From positions 75,902 to 139,901 of the forward strand of contig VJWN01000024.1 of assembly GCA_007644065.1 (NCBI GenBank): DNA of 64,000 bases, in the 5' to 3' direction. A program made the position numbers and the translations under genes. Below are positions 24,139 through 35,691 of this stretch, piece by piece. The notes beneath the pieces are model-generated. The model saw only the letters and a list, made by a program, of their open reading frames with translations, did not search any database and had not been told where the DNA came from. The stretch's first letter is position 1; every line of letters starts with the position of its first letter. This DNA is from Margaritispora aquatica (Eukaryota; Ascomycota; Leotiomycetes; Helotiales; Discinellaceae).

Positions 24139-24720
24139 AGACTTGAAAAGAACAACACCAAAGAATGGAAGTCCAAGATGAAGGGAAAAGGAAAGGCGAA
24201 ATAAACTTAGCAAAGCGGAAACTCGAGCTGAGAGGTGATGGAAGTCTGTTGAAGCTCAAGGTGACTTGGGAGTCAAGGAAGTGAAGTTGGTGTTTCTTGG
24301 GACTGTTTGTTAGAACATGCTAGACGTTCGTTCGGCTAGGCTTAAGGCTGTCACCTCTATTGTTTCGTTTTTTGTACAAAGTATTCAGGGACAAGGACAA
24401 ATTCCAAGCAAATGAAAGTTGCTTGTTTGGGAAATATTGACTCTATTGATGATAGATTTTCGCTTAAGTGACTTGAAGTCCTTTGTTCTGAATAGCCCCT
24501 TTCCGGAGATTTACACTTCGGCTTTTGAACGGTATTGTTTGTTACCTAATGCTTGTATTAAGAACAACTTTAAGAAACTCTCTTTATCATGTAGCGTAAA
24601 TGCTCAAAACTTTTACACTGATTCTCATCAATCTATTATCGACAGAATTTACCAAGCACCAAAACTCAGACTAAACCGAATCTAAACCCCAAGTAAAACC
24701 AAGCAAAACCAGTCTTAACA
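24139..24720. other. intergenic region
   Basis: This 580 bp stretch is AT-rich and holds the 3' UTR of the acidic protein and the upstream region of the small ORF at 24721. CAAACC/CAAAACC-like tracts precede that ATG. Nothing else is seen. Confidence 0.5.
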
Positions 24721-25077
24721 ATGGCAGCTACTTATGCAATTTCCAACCAAGCTCAGCTTGATAGAGTTACACAATCTCACCTTGCTGCCAACATCATTCG
24801 TGCAACAGGTATTGATCCAATCGCGATCGCAAATCTACAGTTCATCCTGAATGATGACAAACGAAAGAAATGTCAAGGGATCTACTTTGATGGGAAGTGT
24901 GACTTACCCAGAATCAAGTCGATTACAGAGGGAATAGATCTCGTCTCAGTTGCTGCCATGCGGATAAAACGTCGCAGAATGTTTTTCGATGCTAGGGCTA
25001 CTTGGCCCACAGTCAAATCGCTGGCCGAAGGTGAAGAGGTCGTAGATGATGAGGCAGAAACATTCACGACGACATAA
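24721..25077 (+). CDS. small hypothetical protein (118 aa)
   Basis: Single exon starting at an ATG in good context (AACAATGGC). The protein has a helical-looking N-terminal half (LDRVTQSHLAANIIRATGID), then two loosely similar halves around CQGIYFDGKCDLPRIKSITEG and MFFDARATWPTVKSLAEG, which may be an internal duplication. The end is acidic and Thr-rich. No signal peptide or membrane segment is seen. I do not recognise a family. The start context and protein-like composition favour a real gene. Confidence 0.55.
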   Translation: MAATYAISNQAQLDRVTQSHLAANIIRATGIDPIAIANLQFILNDDKRKKCQGIYFDGKCDLPRIKSITEGIDLVSVAAMRIKRRRMFFDARATWPTVKSLAEGEEVVDDEAETFTTT

Positions 25078-25300
25078 ACTTACTTATCTTTGGATATCAA
25101 GAGAAATTGACACCATGACAGCGAAATACATAAGTTTGTTTCATATTTCGTTGTCGCTAGGATCCACTTCCCCTTCCAAACACAAAGCTTTTTGGCCTTG
25201 CAAACCCGAATATATGAATCCAGCAGCACATATTCAAAGTGATGACTTGATAACTAAGAGTATCACATCACCCATTCATAGGCCCTCGTTCCACCACACA

Positions 25301-27133
25301 TCAAGCAGTTTCCTTGTCCTTGCCCTTTGCAATCTTAGCAACGAATTCGCGGGCTTTATGGAGGACCTCAACTCTGCAGTTGGCAAGATGGAGCGCCCAA
25401 TGGTTTCTTCTGTCTGCCGCCAATGCTTTCAAGCTCTCCTCATTCAAGCCGACTTCGTTCTTCTGCATAAGATCGGCGAGCCATTCGATGGTCGACTCCT
25501 CCAAGATATCCTCCTCAGTCTTCATGACCATACCTCCGCATTGCATGGAGACAATAGCGGCATTTAGAACCTTTGCTTGGAGCTTAACGGTGTGGACCTC
25601 GAGTTGATTTCTGACCCTATCTGCCCACTCTCCAGCCTTGGTTGCGTTCGCCCTCTCGACAGCAGTCAAGAAATTCAAGATCAGTCCAGGCTCAACAGCG
25701 GTAACAACGCGATTGTGAACATAATCAACAGGCTTCTCGGTAATCTTGAAATGATGGCAAGCATCACAAAGACAAAGTCCATTGAGACCACGCTTCAACA
25801 ATTTCATGCGGTCGGTCGCCTTGCCCCAAACGTTGGCCAGCATGATCGTGATTTCCTCCCCTGCCTTGATGTCCTTATCCGCCTTGATTTGAATGATTCC
25901 ATCCTTATTGAATAACTTGGCAGCATTGGGGTCGCAGCTGTGATTGAATCGCGATGCAACACGGTAGAGGTAGGTATCAGTGGCCGTAGAGAAAACGTTT
26001 GCGTTGAGAATTTTACTGAGACGGGTTTCAATGCAATCGGTGCCTACGCCGCACAAGCAGAGCTCAGCCAAATAAGTGAGCTGGGTCTTCCTGACGTCAC
26101 CCAAGATGGCGAACATGGCTTCGAATGTGATTGCGATGGACTCGCCGACGAAAATTGGTCGCTCTTTAAGAATGACTTGGCCGGCCTCGATGTCCTCAGT
26201 GGCAAAAACACCTAGACCCTTGGCAGTCTCTGTATCCTTGATCTCGAATGGAAATCCACCCTGTTCAATTGCATCTGCGTCAAAGTCAGCTTAGTTGGGT
26301 GGGAAGAATATGTGGTTATTACTGAGCACACTGTCAACCTCGAAACGAGTTGGGCCAGCACTGTACATGGTTCGTTAGCTCAGTTTGTCAAACGTGATTA
26401 AAGCCAGAAAATTGAAATTTCGCGAAAGGTAAAATCTATATCGGTGATCTTTTTGTCGAGCTCTCAAATTTTCGGGAGAGATGCCTAGATGGTAACACCG
26501 TCGAAAAGGAGAAGGCTCGCTTATAAGCGAACCCGAATTTGGTGATAGTAGCTTTGATTTTAGCAACAAAACATTATGTGAAGCTCCCTTCCCAGATTTT
26601 CGCTGTCAAGTGTTTCACAAACGCCAATGTTGATGGAGGTGAAATGTCAGTTTGTAGGAAGATAGGAACTGAAACATGGCAGTGAGTTTGGATTTGCAGT
26701 CTTGACAGACGTCCTCATGACTGGTGTTGGCGGAAGTTGTTTTGCAGTTTTCGATGTTGTCGTTGTGTAGTTTAAGATTGGTCAATTCCTAGGAGCTTAC
26801 TGGTAGATAAAGAGACGTAGTAATAACATACCTCTTCTTGCCAGCAACCACTTTCTCCTTGGGCTTCTTGAGCTCGGCGGCTCGATTCTCCTCTGCCAAC
26901 TTCTCCATCAATTGATTCTCTTCCATTTCCTTTCTATTTGAACTTATCAGCACATTGATTGTACTTCAGAGTGAGCTAGATTCCGTATCTGATGGACCTG
27001 AATTGCTCGTGACATAAGAAGCGTTAGGGTAGACTGACTTCTTCTCCGCCGTCAACTTCTTCTTGGCCTTCATTGCTTCATTCTTTCGCTTATTCTTTGC
27101 AGACTTTGCAGCTGACGTAGCCGGGGTAGCCAT
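25301..27133 (-). CDS. SET-domain protein (SMYD/SET5-like lysine methyltransferase)
   Basis: CDS complement(join(25301..26274,26323..26360,26832..26933,27039..27133)), 402 aa. Exons 1-2 encode a Lys-rich, helical N-terminus (KSAKNKRKNEAMKAKKKLTA, then EENQLMEKLAEENRAAELKK). Exon 3 is only 38 nt. The SET domain begins at KGLGVFATEDIEAGQVILKE and includes the conserved SRFNHSCDPNA and AGEEITIML motifs for SAM and lysine binding. A post-SET-like CLCDACHHF follows. Length and motif order fit fungal SET proteins of the SMYD/SET5 type, which methylate histone or non-histone lysines. The helical C-terminal 150 residues may be TPR-like. Intron 3 is 471 nt, long for this genome, so an extra exon is possible. 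Confidence 0.85.
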
Positions 27134-29021
27134 CGCATTGGGTTTCTTGAAAATATTAGACGAAAGGTGCATGCAGCTACTTGAGGTAAGGAAGCGAGTA
27201 CCTGAGGAGATTCCATTGTGGTAATTAGAAGTTGAGACGTTTTGTGTTGAGATTTAGAAGTGAGGTTGTTGAGAACTGTCGTGTCGTGATGGAGAGATGG
27301 GTTTGAGAAGGAGAAATCCCAAAGGCCTGTCGCAGGTCGGTCGCCTCGACGATGGGTGTTGTCCAGAACGAAATTTGTCTCCGTACTAGCTGTCCACAAA
27401 CCCTCGCCTGTCAAATAGCGTTCCTCAGATGTATCTTGTACTTTGAAGCATCAAGAAAAACATGGACATTTCTTTCAAGTTTCTCGATTAGGACAAACCC
27501 AATATTCTCTCACATATGATGTAAAGTTGATGTCTCGGTGAATAACTGGTATAGCCTACAGGGATTGAAGTACGAGATTATATTATGAACATCATGGTCA
27601 TCTGACAGGTACTTCAGGATTTTCTTGACTTCACCTTGTCAGTCGACTTTACAATCTGAAGATCCACAAACAACCTGCCTCGAGGTTTCCAAGCTAAGTT
27701 TGCTAAACTATAAGCAAGAGATTCTATTGGGCTCGTATATTCATTCACAGCTTGAATTCTCGCATTTCCTTCAATCGGAGATTTTAGAATCCGGAAAATT
27801 AGATAATTCGAAGGCCTGCAGATTTGTCAGCTTTAACACGTTCAACGTTCGTTTTTCGTTGTTCGCATTCGCTAGAAAAGGGAGATTTCTAACCAAAATC
27901 TTAGAGAACTGGTTAAGAGGAACAGAATTCAGGCAGGCTTATTTGCCAACTTCTAGATGGATGTCCTCTTCACAGAATATTGCGCTCAGCTATTCAGTTC
28001 CTTGTGAAGATATGATATCAAAGTTTTGAAATTGAAATTTAATTCAACATACCTTGTCCAGTCTCCTCCGTAGTCAATGGCGGTGCAATCTCATGTACTA
28101 CAAAGGAGTAGAGCTCAGTCTCCCAGTATTTTCTCTGAGGCGAAGAAGGCAGTATGGCTAACAAAGGCATAAGATATATGCAAACTCTAGATAACTCTTC
28201 TCTTTCTTTTGCTAAAATAGAAATCGCAGGTAGCAAAAGTCAGCAGTTATACAACCAAGGCATAAGATGCCTTTGATGAAGAGAAATTTCAAGATACGAC
28301 GTGTGAGTAAAGCGGGGAGGCGGAAGCTGGCAGGTCAGAAGTCAACAAATCGGAAGTCAATGGGCGGAAGCTAGCAAGTAGGTAGACTTGCCTAAACCTA
28401 TAATGGGATGTCATTTCTTTCCTACAGTATTTCTGGATATTGGGAGATGGGATCAAGCAACTACCAATACTTTTAAACTTGATGTTCAGTAAAGCAGTTA
28501 TAATGTGTTATAAAATCTCAACTATCAATCAACATCAATTCAATGAGCTCCACAAGGCTTTTCTTTGGATTTAGTACTACTACTCTATGAGTACTATCAA
28601 GATCGGGCAACAATTCTACGTGAGGTGTCTGGTATCGGCACTATTTAAAGGTACCCCGCCTTAGGTACCAAACTCGATTGCCTTCGGCTCCCAATATTTT
28701 CATATAATACAATCAATGTATCCAATACGACGGAAACACATAACTACTTACCTTACCCATCTGAGCATTTTGATGCTTTCCAATGTTATTAAAAGCATCA
28801 ATTGCCTAAAGGAAAAGAAAACCAAAAAGGGAGAGGTTTGGAATACATTCTCTATAAAATTCATAAAGCTTGCACCCTTTGCTGTTATTATGATGGAATT
28901 CTGGATGTTGCCTCTGGTTTTTTGCTGCCTATACCAGAGTGAGAAGCAACGTAGCCGAAGAGTACAGGGTGAAAGTATGAAGAATAGTAGAATGTGCAAA
29001 GAAGGACATCTGTGAGCATTA
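27134..29021. other. intergenic region, 1.9 kb
   Basis: This is a gene-poor, AT-rich stretch. A minus-strand ORF at 28039-28236 has protein-like composition and ends at a GTATGT donor-like site, but I find no partner exon. GGTACC-type motifs lie at 28646-28669. A plus-strand ORF at 27625-28029 starts with TTG and looks random. Confidence 0.5.
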
Positions 29022-30339
29022 CTAATAATACTCAAGACTCTCTCGTTCATCCTCCACGTCTCTCTCAATCATTTCTTGAACAGCCGCGATGGAAGGCTCC
29101 GGTCGTTCAATCCAGGTTCTGCTTTCCTCCGATACTGCTTCCACAAATCTAATTCTAGGTATAGCCCAGTCCGTCAGATCTCGCAATGAGCTCCGTGGGT
29201 CTGCGTCAATATCCTCGAACGTTTGACCTTTTGCTTTTATACAGTTAATATTTTCACCGACAGGGGAACTGCGTGACTTACAGTCTACGGCAAATTGTCT
29301 GCCTTGTTGCCTACAAGACTTGAACTCTTGAAACCTCTCGTAAATTCGCTCTTGGAGTGAGATCCATGTGGTTTGAGCTCCTTTCAACATCTCAGTCCCT
29401 GCAGTAGGAGCTTCCCCTGTGCTTAGTATAAGAGTACGTCTTTGTTGTGGAGACATAGTTGGTGAAACGAAAGTGGCACCGGTGTGCTTGTTGTTAGGTA
29501 GACAATCTCCCACGACAATCATCAACTCCTTGGCTTGGCAATGCGCAATCATCGGTAACGATTCTGCATAGTCATTCAAATCGTCCCAAGCAGCTATGTT
29601 GAGAGCTAAAGCTTGGAGAGGTTGAACATCCTGTCCATCTTGTGCCAGACGTGTAGGTAAGCAATCTTTTGTACAGGCCAGAGTAATGTCCAGAGAAGTC
29701 TTGTTGCATTTTTTGCAGATTCGTCGTAGATACAACAGGAATTCAGAAATACATCCCGTTTGATTGAACCAGATGGTATCCTTCTCCAGATTGAAGTAGT
29801 TCTTGGTTGTTGCCAAGGCGCGAGCATTATCCACACGAAAACCATCCACATGATGAAGGCCTTGATAAATAACACAATCAAATTTGATCTTGGCTGCCTC
29901 TATTCGAGACTCCTTGCAAGTAATCATCAGATTGTAAATGTTGCTTCTGCTCATGCGTTCGTCGGTGATAATGTGCACTTGCGGAATCCAGCATACGAAG
30001 CGCCATACTTTCCTATAATCACAAACGCAGACGTTAATAAAATGCAGAAGTGTTGGACGTGAAGATGGCAACATACCGACGCAACTCCAGTGGCAATTTA
30101 GGAAAGAACGCAAATGAAACACCTGAATGCTGACGGAGCGTCGTGAAATTCTCCCTGAGCTTCGAATTTTCTTCTTTGAGAGCTGCATATGCAGATTTTA
30201 GGTTTTCAAGTTCAAAAAGGAGCGCAGAATTGGTGTCCGCATGATTTGCGTCTGCAGAATAGGATCGTTTCGTGGAAGCCTCGCCCAGCTCGCGATGGCT
30301 GATGATGGCAGACGATGGGTCGAACACTGCCTGCACCAT
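29022..30339 (-). CDS. 2EXR-like protein with coiled coil and CX2C-X10-CX3C motif (paralogue A)
   Basis: CDS complement(join(29022..30012,30077..30339)), 417 aa. ATG at 30339 is chosen because the frame upstream has no ATG. The N-terminus holds a coiled coil (ENLKSAYAALKEENSKLREN), then the 2EXR-type start FFPKLPLELRRKVWRFVCW, interrupted by a phase 2 intron. TCKESRIEAAKIKF matches the ESR part of the domain. A cysteine motif CKKC...CTKDC follows at about residue 170. Shared blocks with the divergent neighbour are LALNIAAWDD, ELMIVVGD, MSPQQRR and IPRIRFVEA. The function of the family is unknown. It may be nuclear or cytosolic; no signal peptide is seen. Confidence 0.8.
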
Positions 30340-30811
30340 GTTTGGCCACGATCTATGGTGATTGAATATGGTTGACAAAAAGATATCTGTATTGAAGTTC
30401 AAATACCTTAATCAATCGTGAAATCAATTCGCAGGTCCATACGCGAACGCGCTAAGCAAACTACGCTAATTATTTGCACGTGACAATATCCGTGACCTTC
30501 TTACCTTAAGGTAAGGTATTGACCGTTCCATTGAGTTTAACGACCTACCCATACCATTGATTATGGGTTCTCTGATAAATCTCTTATCATCTCCCAGTCA
30601 CGTTCAAATCATATACGAAAACATACCTTTGAAGTCGCCTTGTATCTCACACGTGATAGCAAATGACTGAGATACCTAATATCATTTTGTGCGCAGTTAT
30701 GAACGTTTGTAGATTTCAATCTCTTTCGACTACAAAAATCCACTCATTTTATTCAGAATAGCAATCATAGCCTAACTAGCAGATATCATATATCTTTCTC
30801 CTCCAACCAAA
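30340..30811. promoter_or_regulatory. bidirectional promoter of the 2EXR paralogue pair
   Basis: This 472 bp region lies between two divergent start codons. It contains a perfect 16 bp palindrome CTTACCTTAAGGTAAG at 30500-30515, close to the centre. CT-rich and CCAACC tracts precede the plus-strand ATG. Shared control of both genes is an inference. Confidence 0.5.
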
Positions 30812-32208
30812 ATGACAGAGCTCTCAATGAAAACTCTTACCACCCTCTTGGCCACAGTCGAGGAACTCAAGTCATCAGTTCATGAGCTGAAGGACAAAAC
30901 AGCATTGTTAGAGAGGCGCAATTCTGCTTTGGAGAGCATAATTGCTGTGCTACAGGTGACTTCAGGAGCAAAGTTCTCTCGATTCTCAAAGCTGCCTGCT
31001 GAGCTGCAAAGGTAAGTTCTAGGAATCTGTAGTCTTTGTTCTCAAACATAAGTAGCCAACTGACGCGATTCTTCAGGGCCATCTGGACAGAAGCATGTCT
31101 TACTCCACAGCTTCACATCCTCAGCAAGATGCGCCTGAGTCGTAGCCAGACGCACAAAATTATGCTTGCATGCAAGGAGGCTAAGCAAGTCGTAGAAGGG
31201 CTCAAGCTTGATTACTTCTGCTTAGGTTACATGACACGCACTCAATTCGGAACTAACGCAGGGCGTGGTACAGTCAAGAACTTTGTTGACTTCAAGCGTG
31301 ATACCTTTTGGATCAAACATGATCAGTTGAGTATTGACTTTCCCGAAGACGTGGAATGGTTTTGTGGCAGATGCGAGTTCAAGTTCAGACGTCCATATGA
31401 ATCGTGCGGCATAAGCTGTACTTTCACAGGTTTTGAACCGGGAAAGTATACCAAGGAGCCGTGGAGTATGGGACGTTTGGCCATCAACCTCTCGGCTTGG
31501 GATGATCAGGGTAGAAATTTTGATTCGTGCCGTTTTATAAGCACCTACCGTCCGATGGAGCTTTTACTGGTAGTTGGTGACTATGCTGCTATGGAAACGT
31601 GTCGTAATGTCAAGTTCGAGGCCCCATCAATGTCGCCATTACAAATGCAGCATTTAATGACCCAGGTATTGAATTTACCAGACACCAAGGGGTTGCGTAT
31701 CTTGGAGAAGGGGTACACGTGGCCCGCGGTAGAGAGAATAATGGCTGACCGCATGATTGAGGTCAAAAATAATCGAGAACGGGCTAGACGTGATGTTGTT
31801 GCATGTAGGTTATCCATCGCCCCGCTCACTTTTCTTTAGATCGTTGATATTATGTTAGCTGGCGAGACAACACTGGAAGAAATTGACAATGAACAATTTT
31901 GGGACTGGGAAAGACTTGAAAGCCTCGAGTATTGGAAAATTCCCAACATTAGATTTGTCGAAGCCAGATCTATGGACAGTGACTGGATTTATCCGCCGAT
32001 TATCGAAGACGATCAAGTAACAGAGCATGATCGCGTATCTGCTAGTCGTTATGTGGAGAGAAGCAAGCATCTAGCTGCTATGCGGATGAATGAAACTAAA
32101 CCAGTAGATCTGAGGATCCCGTTACAAGCAGCAAGGGAAGGGACAGATTCGAGGATATTTGCATTAAGGGGAAATACTGGTAGCTCTGGACAGCATATTG
32201 ACAGTTAA
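30812..32208 (+). CDS. 2EXR-like protein with coiled coil and CX2C-X10-CX3C motif (paralogue B)
   Basis: CDS join(30812..31011,31077..31804,31859..32208), 425 aa. The coiled coil (VEELKSSVHELKDKTALLER) leads to FSKLPAELQRAIWTEACL, split by a phase 2 intron at the same place as in paralogue A. ACKEAKQVVEGLKLDYF, then CGRC...CGISC, LAINLSAWDD, ELLLVVGDYA, MSPLQMQ and IPNIRFVEA follow in the same order as in A. A second intron (31805-31858, 54 nt, phase 1) removes an in-frame TAG at 31837-31839; without it the gene would look broken. The C-terminal 60 residues differ from A. The function is unknown. Confidence 0.8.
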
Positions 32209-32614
32209 CCAACTTTGAGTCCCATTGATAACACTTTCTGTGATTGGCTATACGAGGTCAGAGAGCCTTCAATCGACTGTTGAGTTCCTAAGTTACTATT
32301 GGTCGTCCTTGTCTTTTATATTTAGATCGTCAACCGTACCTCCTCCATTAAGACAAGCTTTTCCTGATAGGTCAGGTCCATTTAAATCCATATGTTCTGG
32401 AGGATGGATGTTGACTGATAAACTGACGCGACTTGCATCACCAACTCAGTCAGAATCTCCAATAAAATAATCAACAAAACATTCTCTCATTATGTCATAT
32501 CAACCACATAAAATACAAGCACCCATAACAGCTCATTCATCACAAACAATGCTATCCAGACTCCCTGCCTATTTCACAAACCCAATTCTACCCTCCCTTC
32601 TTGTAAATCAATCT
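32209..32614. other. intergenic region between convergent genes
   Basis: This 400 bp stretch holds the 3' UTRs of paralogue B and MCM2. I see nothing else in it. Confidence 0.5.
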
Positions 32615-35243
32615 CTAAGCCATAGTCGCTGTAGGCGCCCTACTCCGTTCCAAGTTCCTTGTCGCCTTCTTGCCCGCCGGTTTCGCCAGCGTGTACTTAG
32701 CAAACGCCCTCGCAAGCGCCTTCTTACAGCTGACCTTCTGACTGCCCACGAAAGAATCGATCGTGACTGCGATGGCGCGATCGACGTCTTGGGATGAGAC
32801 GTATTCGGAGAGACGCATGCGGCAGAAAGCTTCGCTGATACGCATGATGGCTTCGAGATGACGGATCTATTGATGTTAGATATGTTCGAAATATATTGGC
32901 AAAGAGACTTACAGTAATCGGATATGCACCAGTAGCCAGAGATTCTCTCCTCATGTCTGCAAACAACTTGGCGATCTTCTCCTCGTCGATATTGTAAAGC
33001 TTAGGACTACATCTCTCTCTTGAATACAGAATATACTTTCGAAGCAACTCTTGTGGGATCTCGCCTTCAGGCTTGTGGTTCTCGGGCTCTTGATCCACAT
33101 CCATTGTGTTTTGAGTATCAGCAGCTCCAGCTGCCGCTGCAGCCTGGGCACTTGGGTGAGATCGACCGTGAGATCCCACGACGAATCGTGCGAGTCTTTC
33201 GTCCTCAGTAGGATCGACTGTGTCGCGGACGACGCAAAGAATATCGAAACGAGACAAGATAGGTTCCGTGAGTTCAACGTTCTGTGAGAAAGGAATTGTG
33301 GAGTTGTAACGACCTCCAATAGGATTGGCTGCTGCAATGATACCACATCGGGCCTGAAGCGTAGTAACAATTCCGGCCTTTGAAATCGAAATCGTCTGCT
33401 GTTCCATGGCTTCGTGGATGGAGGTTCGATCCTGATCGTTCATCTTATCGAACTCATCAATCAAACAGGTTCCACGATCTGCAAGCACTAATGCACCGCC
33501 CTCTAGTGTCCATTCGCTTGTCAAAGGATCTTTGCGAACACTGGCTGTCAAACCCACCGCACTAGCTCCTTGACCTGTTGCAAAGACAGCACGATGCGCA
33601 GTTTTCTCAACATACTTCAAGACTTGGGACTTGGCAGTTCCAGGATCTCCCAAAAGCAGCACATTGATATCACCACGAATGTGATGCTTGCCTTGCCTGT
33701 CTTTTGCTACACCGCCAAAAAGCGATAGTGCTACAGCGGTCTTAATATCGGTATGTCCGTAGATACTGGGCGCCATCGAGTTGACAATCTTGTCGATAAT
33801 TTGAGGATCACGAGCCAAATTCCTGATAGTTTGTTCGTCTTGTTCAGTAAGTCGGAAACCAGCCAGCTGATCATGGGACTTTACGACATTGTTGGCCTCC
33901 AAAATTGTTGCGAAAACTGGGAAGCCGTTCTTGTTGTTGAGCTGGGCATCGTAGTTGTTGCGATAGACGCCAGTAACCTCAATTTCCTCCCCAGGCTTAG
34001 CTCTATCAATCAGATCCCAAAGTAAAATGACTTCTCTATGTCGAGGTAGACGACCTGCAGGGACAGTTCCAGGCGATTCTTGCAAGGTGAGCTTTTGGTA
34101 GTTGCGATATACCGTCTTTTCAGAGTTGAGATTGAATGGTCCTCGCGACTGACAGTTCTGGCAATAAGAGATTTTCACCTCCACGTTCGACTCCTGCTGG
34201 AAAGGTCCAAGCCTGGTTCCACATTTGTTGCAATCAAACATGACATATTTGAGTTGAGGAAAGACGCCACTTCGACGAGTAACGACACCGCTTACCCTGA
34301 CCAAGCAGTTCAAATGTGTCTGACGCAGTTGTCGGAGTGTGTAATGAACAGGTAAATCAGAGATCCTGACATGGATCTCGGAGTGAATGCGCTCATAATC
34401 AGGATAATGAAGTAGAGTGACATCCATTGCGACCTCGTCAAATAGCTTGAGCATCTCTCCAGGGGCATTTGCCAAGAAGTAAGCTAGAATGGCTTTTGAT
34501 GAAGACAGGTGATCGTAAGAAACCTCCAAAGATTCAGCGTTGATTTCTCCGAGGGTCCGAATGCGATTTCCATAAATTGAGTCTCCTTTGGAATCCGTGT
34601 ATTCAGTCAAAAAGGTTTTGAATTCTCGCTTGATCGTCCTCTGGACAGCATTTTGGGAGACCCATTCCACAAGACTTGAGGCCTTGACATCCTGTAATGT
34701 TTCGAGAGACAACTCTTCCTCCATAATGTCATCCTGCATGTCTTCATCTTCATCCTCATCATAAATATGGCGTCGTCGGCGGGGTTGAGCTGTGAGGTCA
34801 AGATCACCCTCATCATCCTCGTCGTGGAGGAAAGCATTAGGCATTCGTCTTTGGCGGGCAAGTTCACGATCTCGCTTGTTCAATCGCTGTTCAAGTCGCC
34901 TTCTTTCCGCAACATCGAGGTCGGCATAATCTCCTTCGTCATCAATGTCTCTTTCTGAATATTGATCGTCCTCCCGAGATTTGCCATAATCTTTCATCAT
35001 GTCGTTTCCAAAGAGGTCAATTCCGTCCTCGTCTTCGGCCATCTCATCGGCATCGTCGATATCAAGTTCGATATCTTCTTCAATGTCATCATCATCGTCT
35101 CCTCCATGTTGAATGGGATATGCAGGAGGAGAGGATCCAAAAGCGCCAGCTGGAGAAGAACCTGCAGGAGATTCTTCTTCGGGTTCTCTCGAACGCTTGC
35201 GACGATTTCCACCAGCAATCGCTCCACGGTTCGCAGAAGACAT
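32615..35243 (-). CDS. MCM2: DNA replication licensing factor MCM2
   Basis: CDS complement(join(32615..32866,32913..35243)), 860 aa, a normal fungal length. The intron (GTAAGT...CAATAG, phase 0) joins AYPIT to IRHLEAIMR. The acidic N-terminus (residues about 45-200) is typical of Mcm2, where it binds histones. A C4 zinc finger (CNKCGTRLG...CQNCQ) sits in the N-terminal OB domain. The AAA+ core has Walker A GDPGTAKSQ, Walker B LIDEFDKM and the arginine finger motif SRFD. Mcm2 is one of six subunits of the MCM helicase loaded at origins in G1 and activated as CMG in S phase. Five ACGCG cores lie 235-300 bp upstream, which fits G1/S control by MBF. Confidence 0.97.
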
Positions 35244-35691
35244 ATTGGGTCGTAGAGGAGAACTGAAGAAATATGTTAGTGGGGGCGTTTGCGCAAAAGG
35301 GGTTGGAGCTTTCTGGGGTAAATAAGTGGGTTTGAGTCAGAAATGTTTGTACCAACCTCATATTTTTAATAGCCTTTCAAAATTTCAACAGTACAAGAGA
35401 AGAGTAAGTGAAGTGAAAGTAGTTTGCGACAGTGATCATGATCGAGTTCAAAGGAGGGATGAAAGTGACATTGTCGGCGCGTAATTAAAACGCGAGAACG
35501 CGAAACGCGCTGATCAGTCTAGACCAAATTGGGACCTCGCGTTAAGTGGTTTTCTCAAGGCTATGAGCACTACTGGTCTGAACGTCATCTCTCCAACCCA
35601 AGGCTGAACATTTCTTACACATACAGCTTGAGCTTTTGTTATCCTATAAACTATTTCGATTACCTCCTCACAACCATCGCGGATCACCACG
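35244..35691. promoter_or_regulatory. bidirectional promoter of MCM2 and the UBR7-like gene
   Basis: This 448 bp region lies between the two divergent ATGs. It contains the MCB cluster listed separately and AT-rich tracts on each side. Confidence 0.6.
35478..35542. promoter_or_regulatory. cluster of five MCB-core (ACGCG) elements
   Basis: ACGCG occurs at 35490-35494, 35498-35502 and 35505-35509 on the plus strand, and as CGCGT at 35478-35482 and 35538-35542. Five cores in 65 bp is far above chance. CGCGAAA, an E2F/SCB-like form, is also present at 35500-35505. Known biology: MCM genes are MBF targets in yeasts. Confidence 0.65.

Noticed and set aside
27625..28029. 134-codon plus-strand ORF
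   Set aside because: Starts at TTG, no domain, composition like AT-rich noncoding DNA.
31837..31839. In-frame TAG suggesting that 2EXR paralogue B is a pseudogene
   Set aside because: A 54-nt phase 1 intron (31805-31858) removes it and restores the shared downstream frame.
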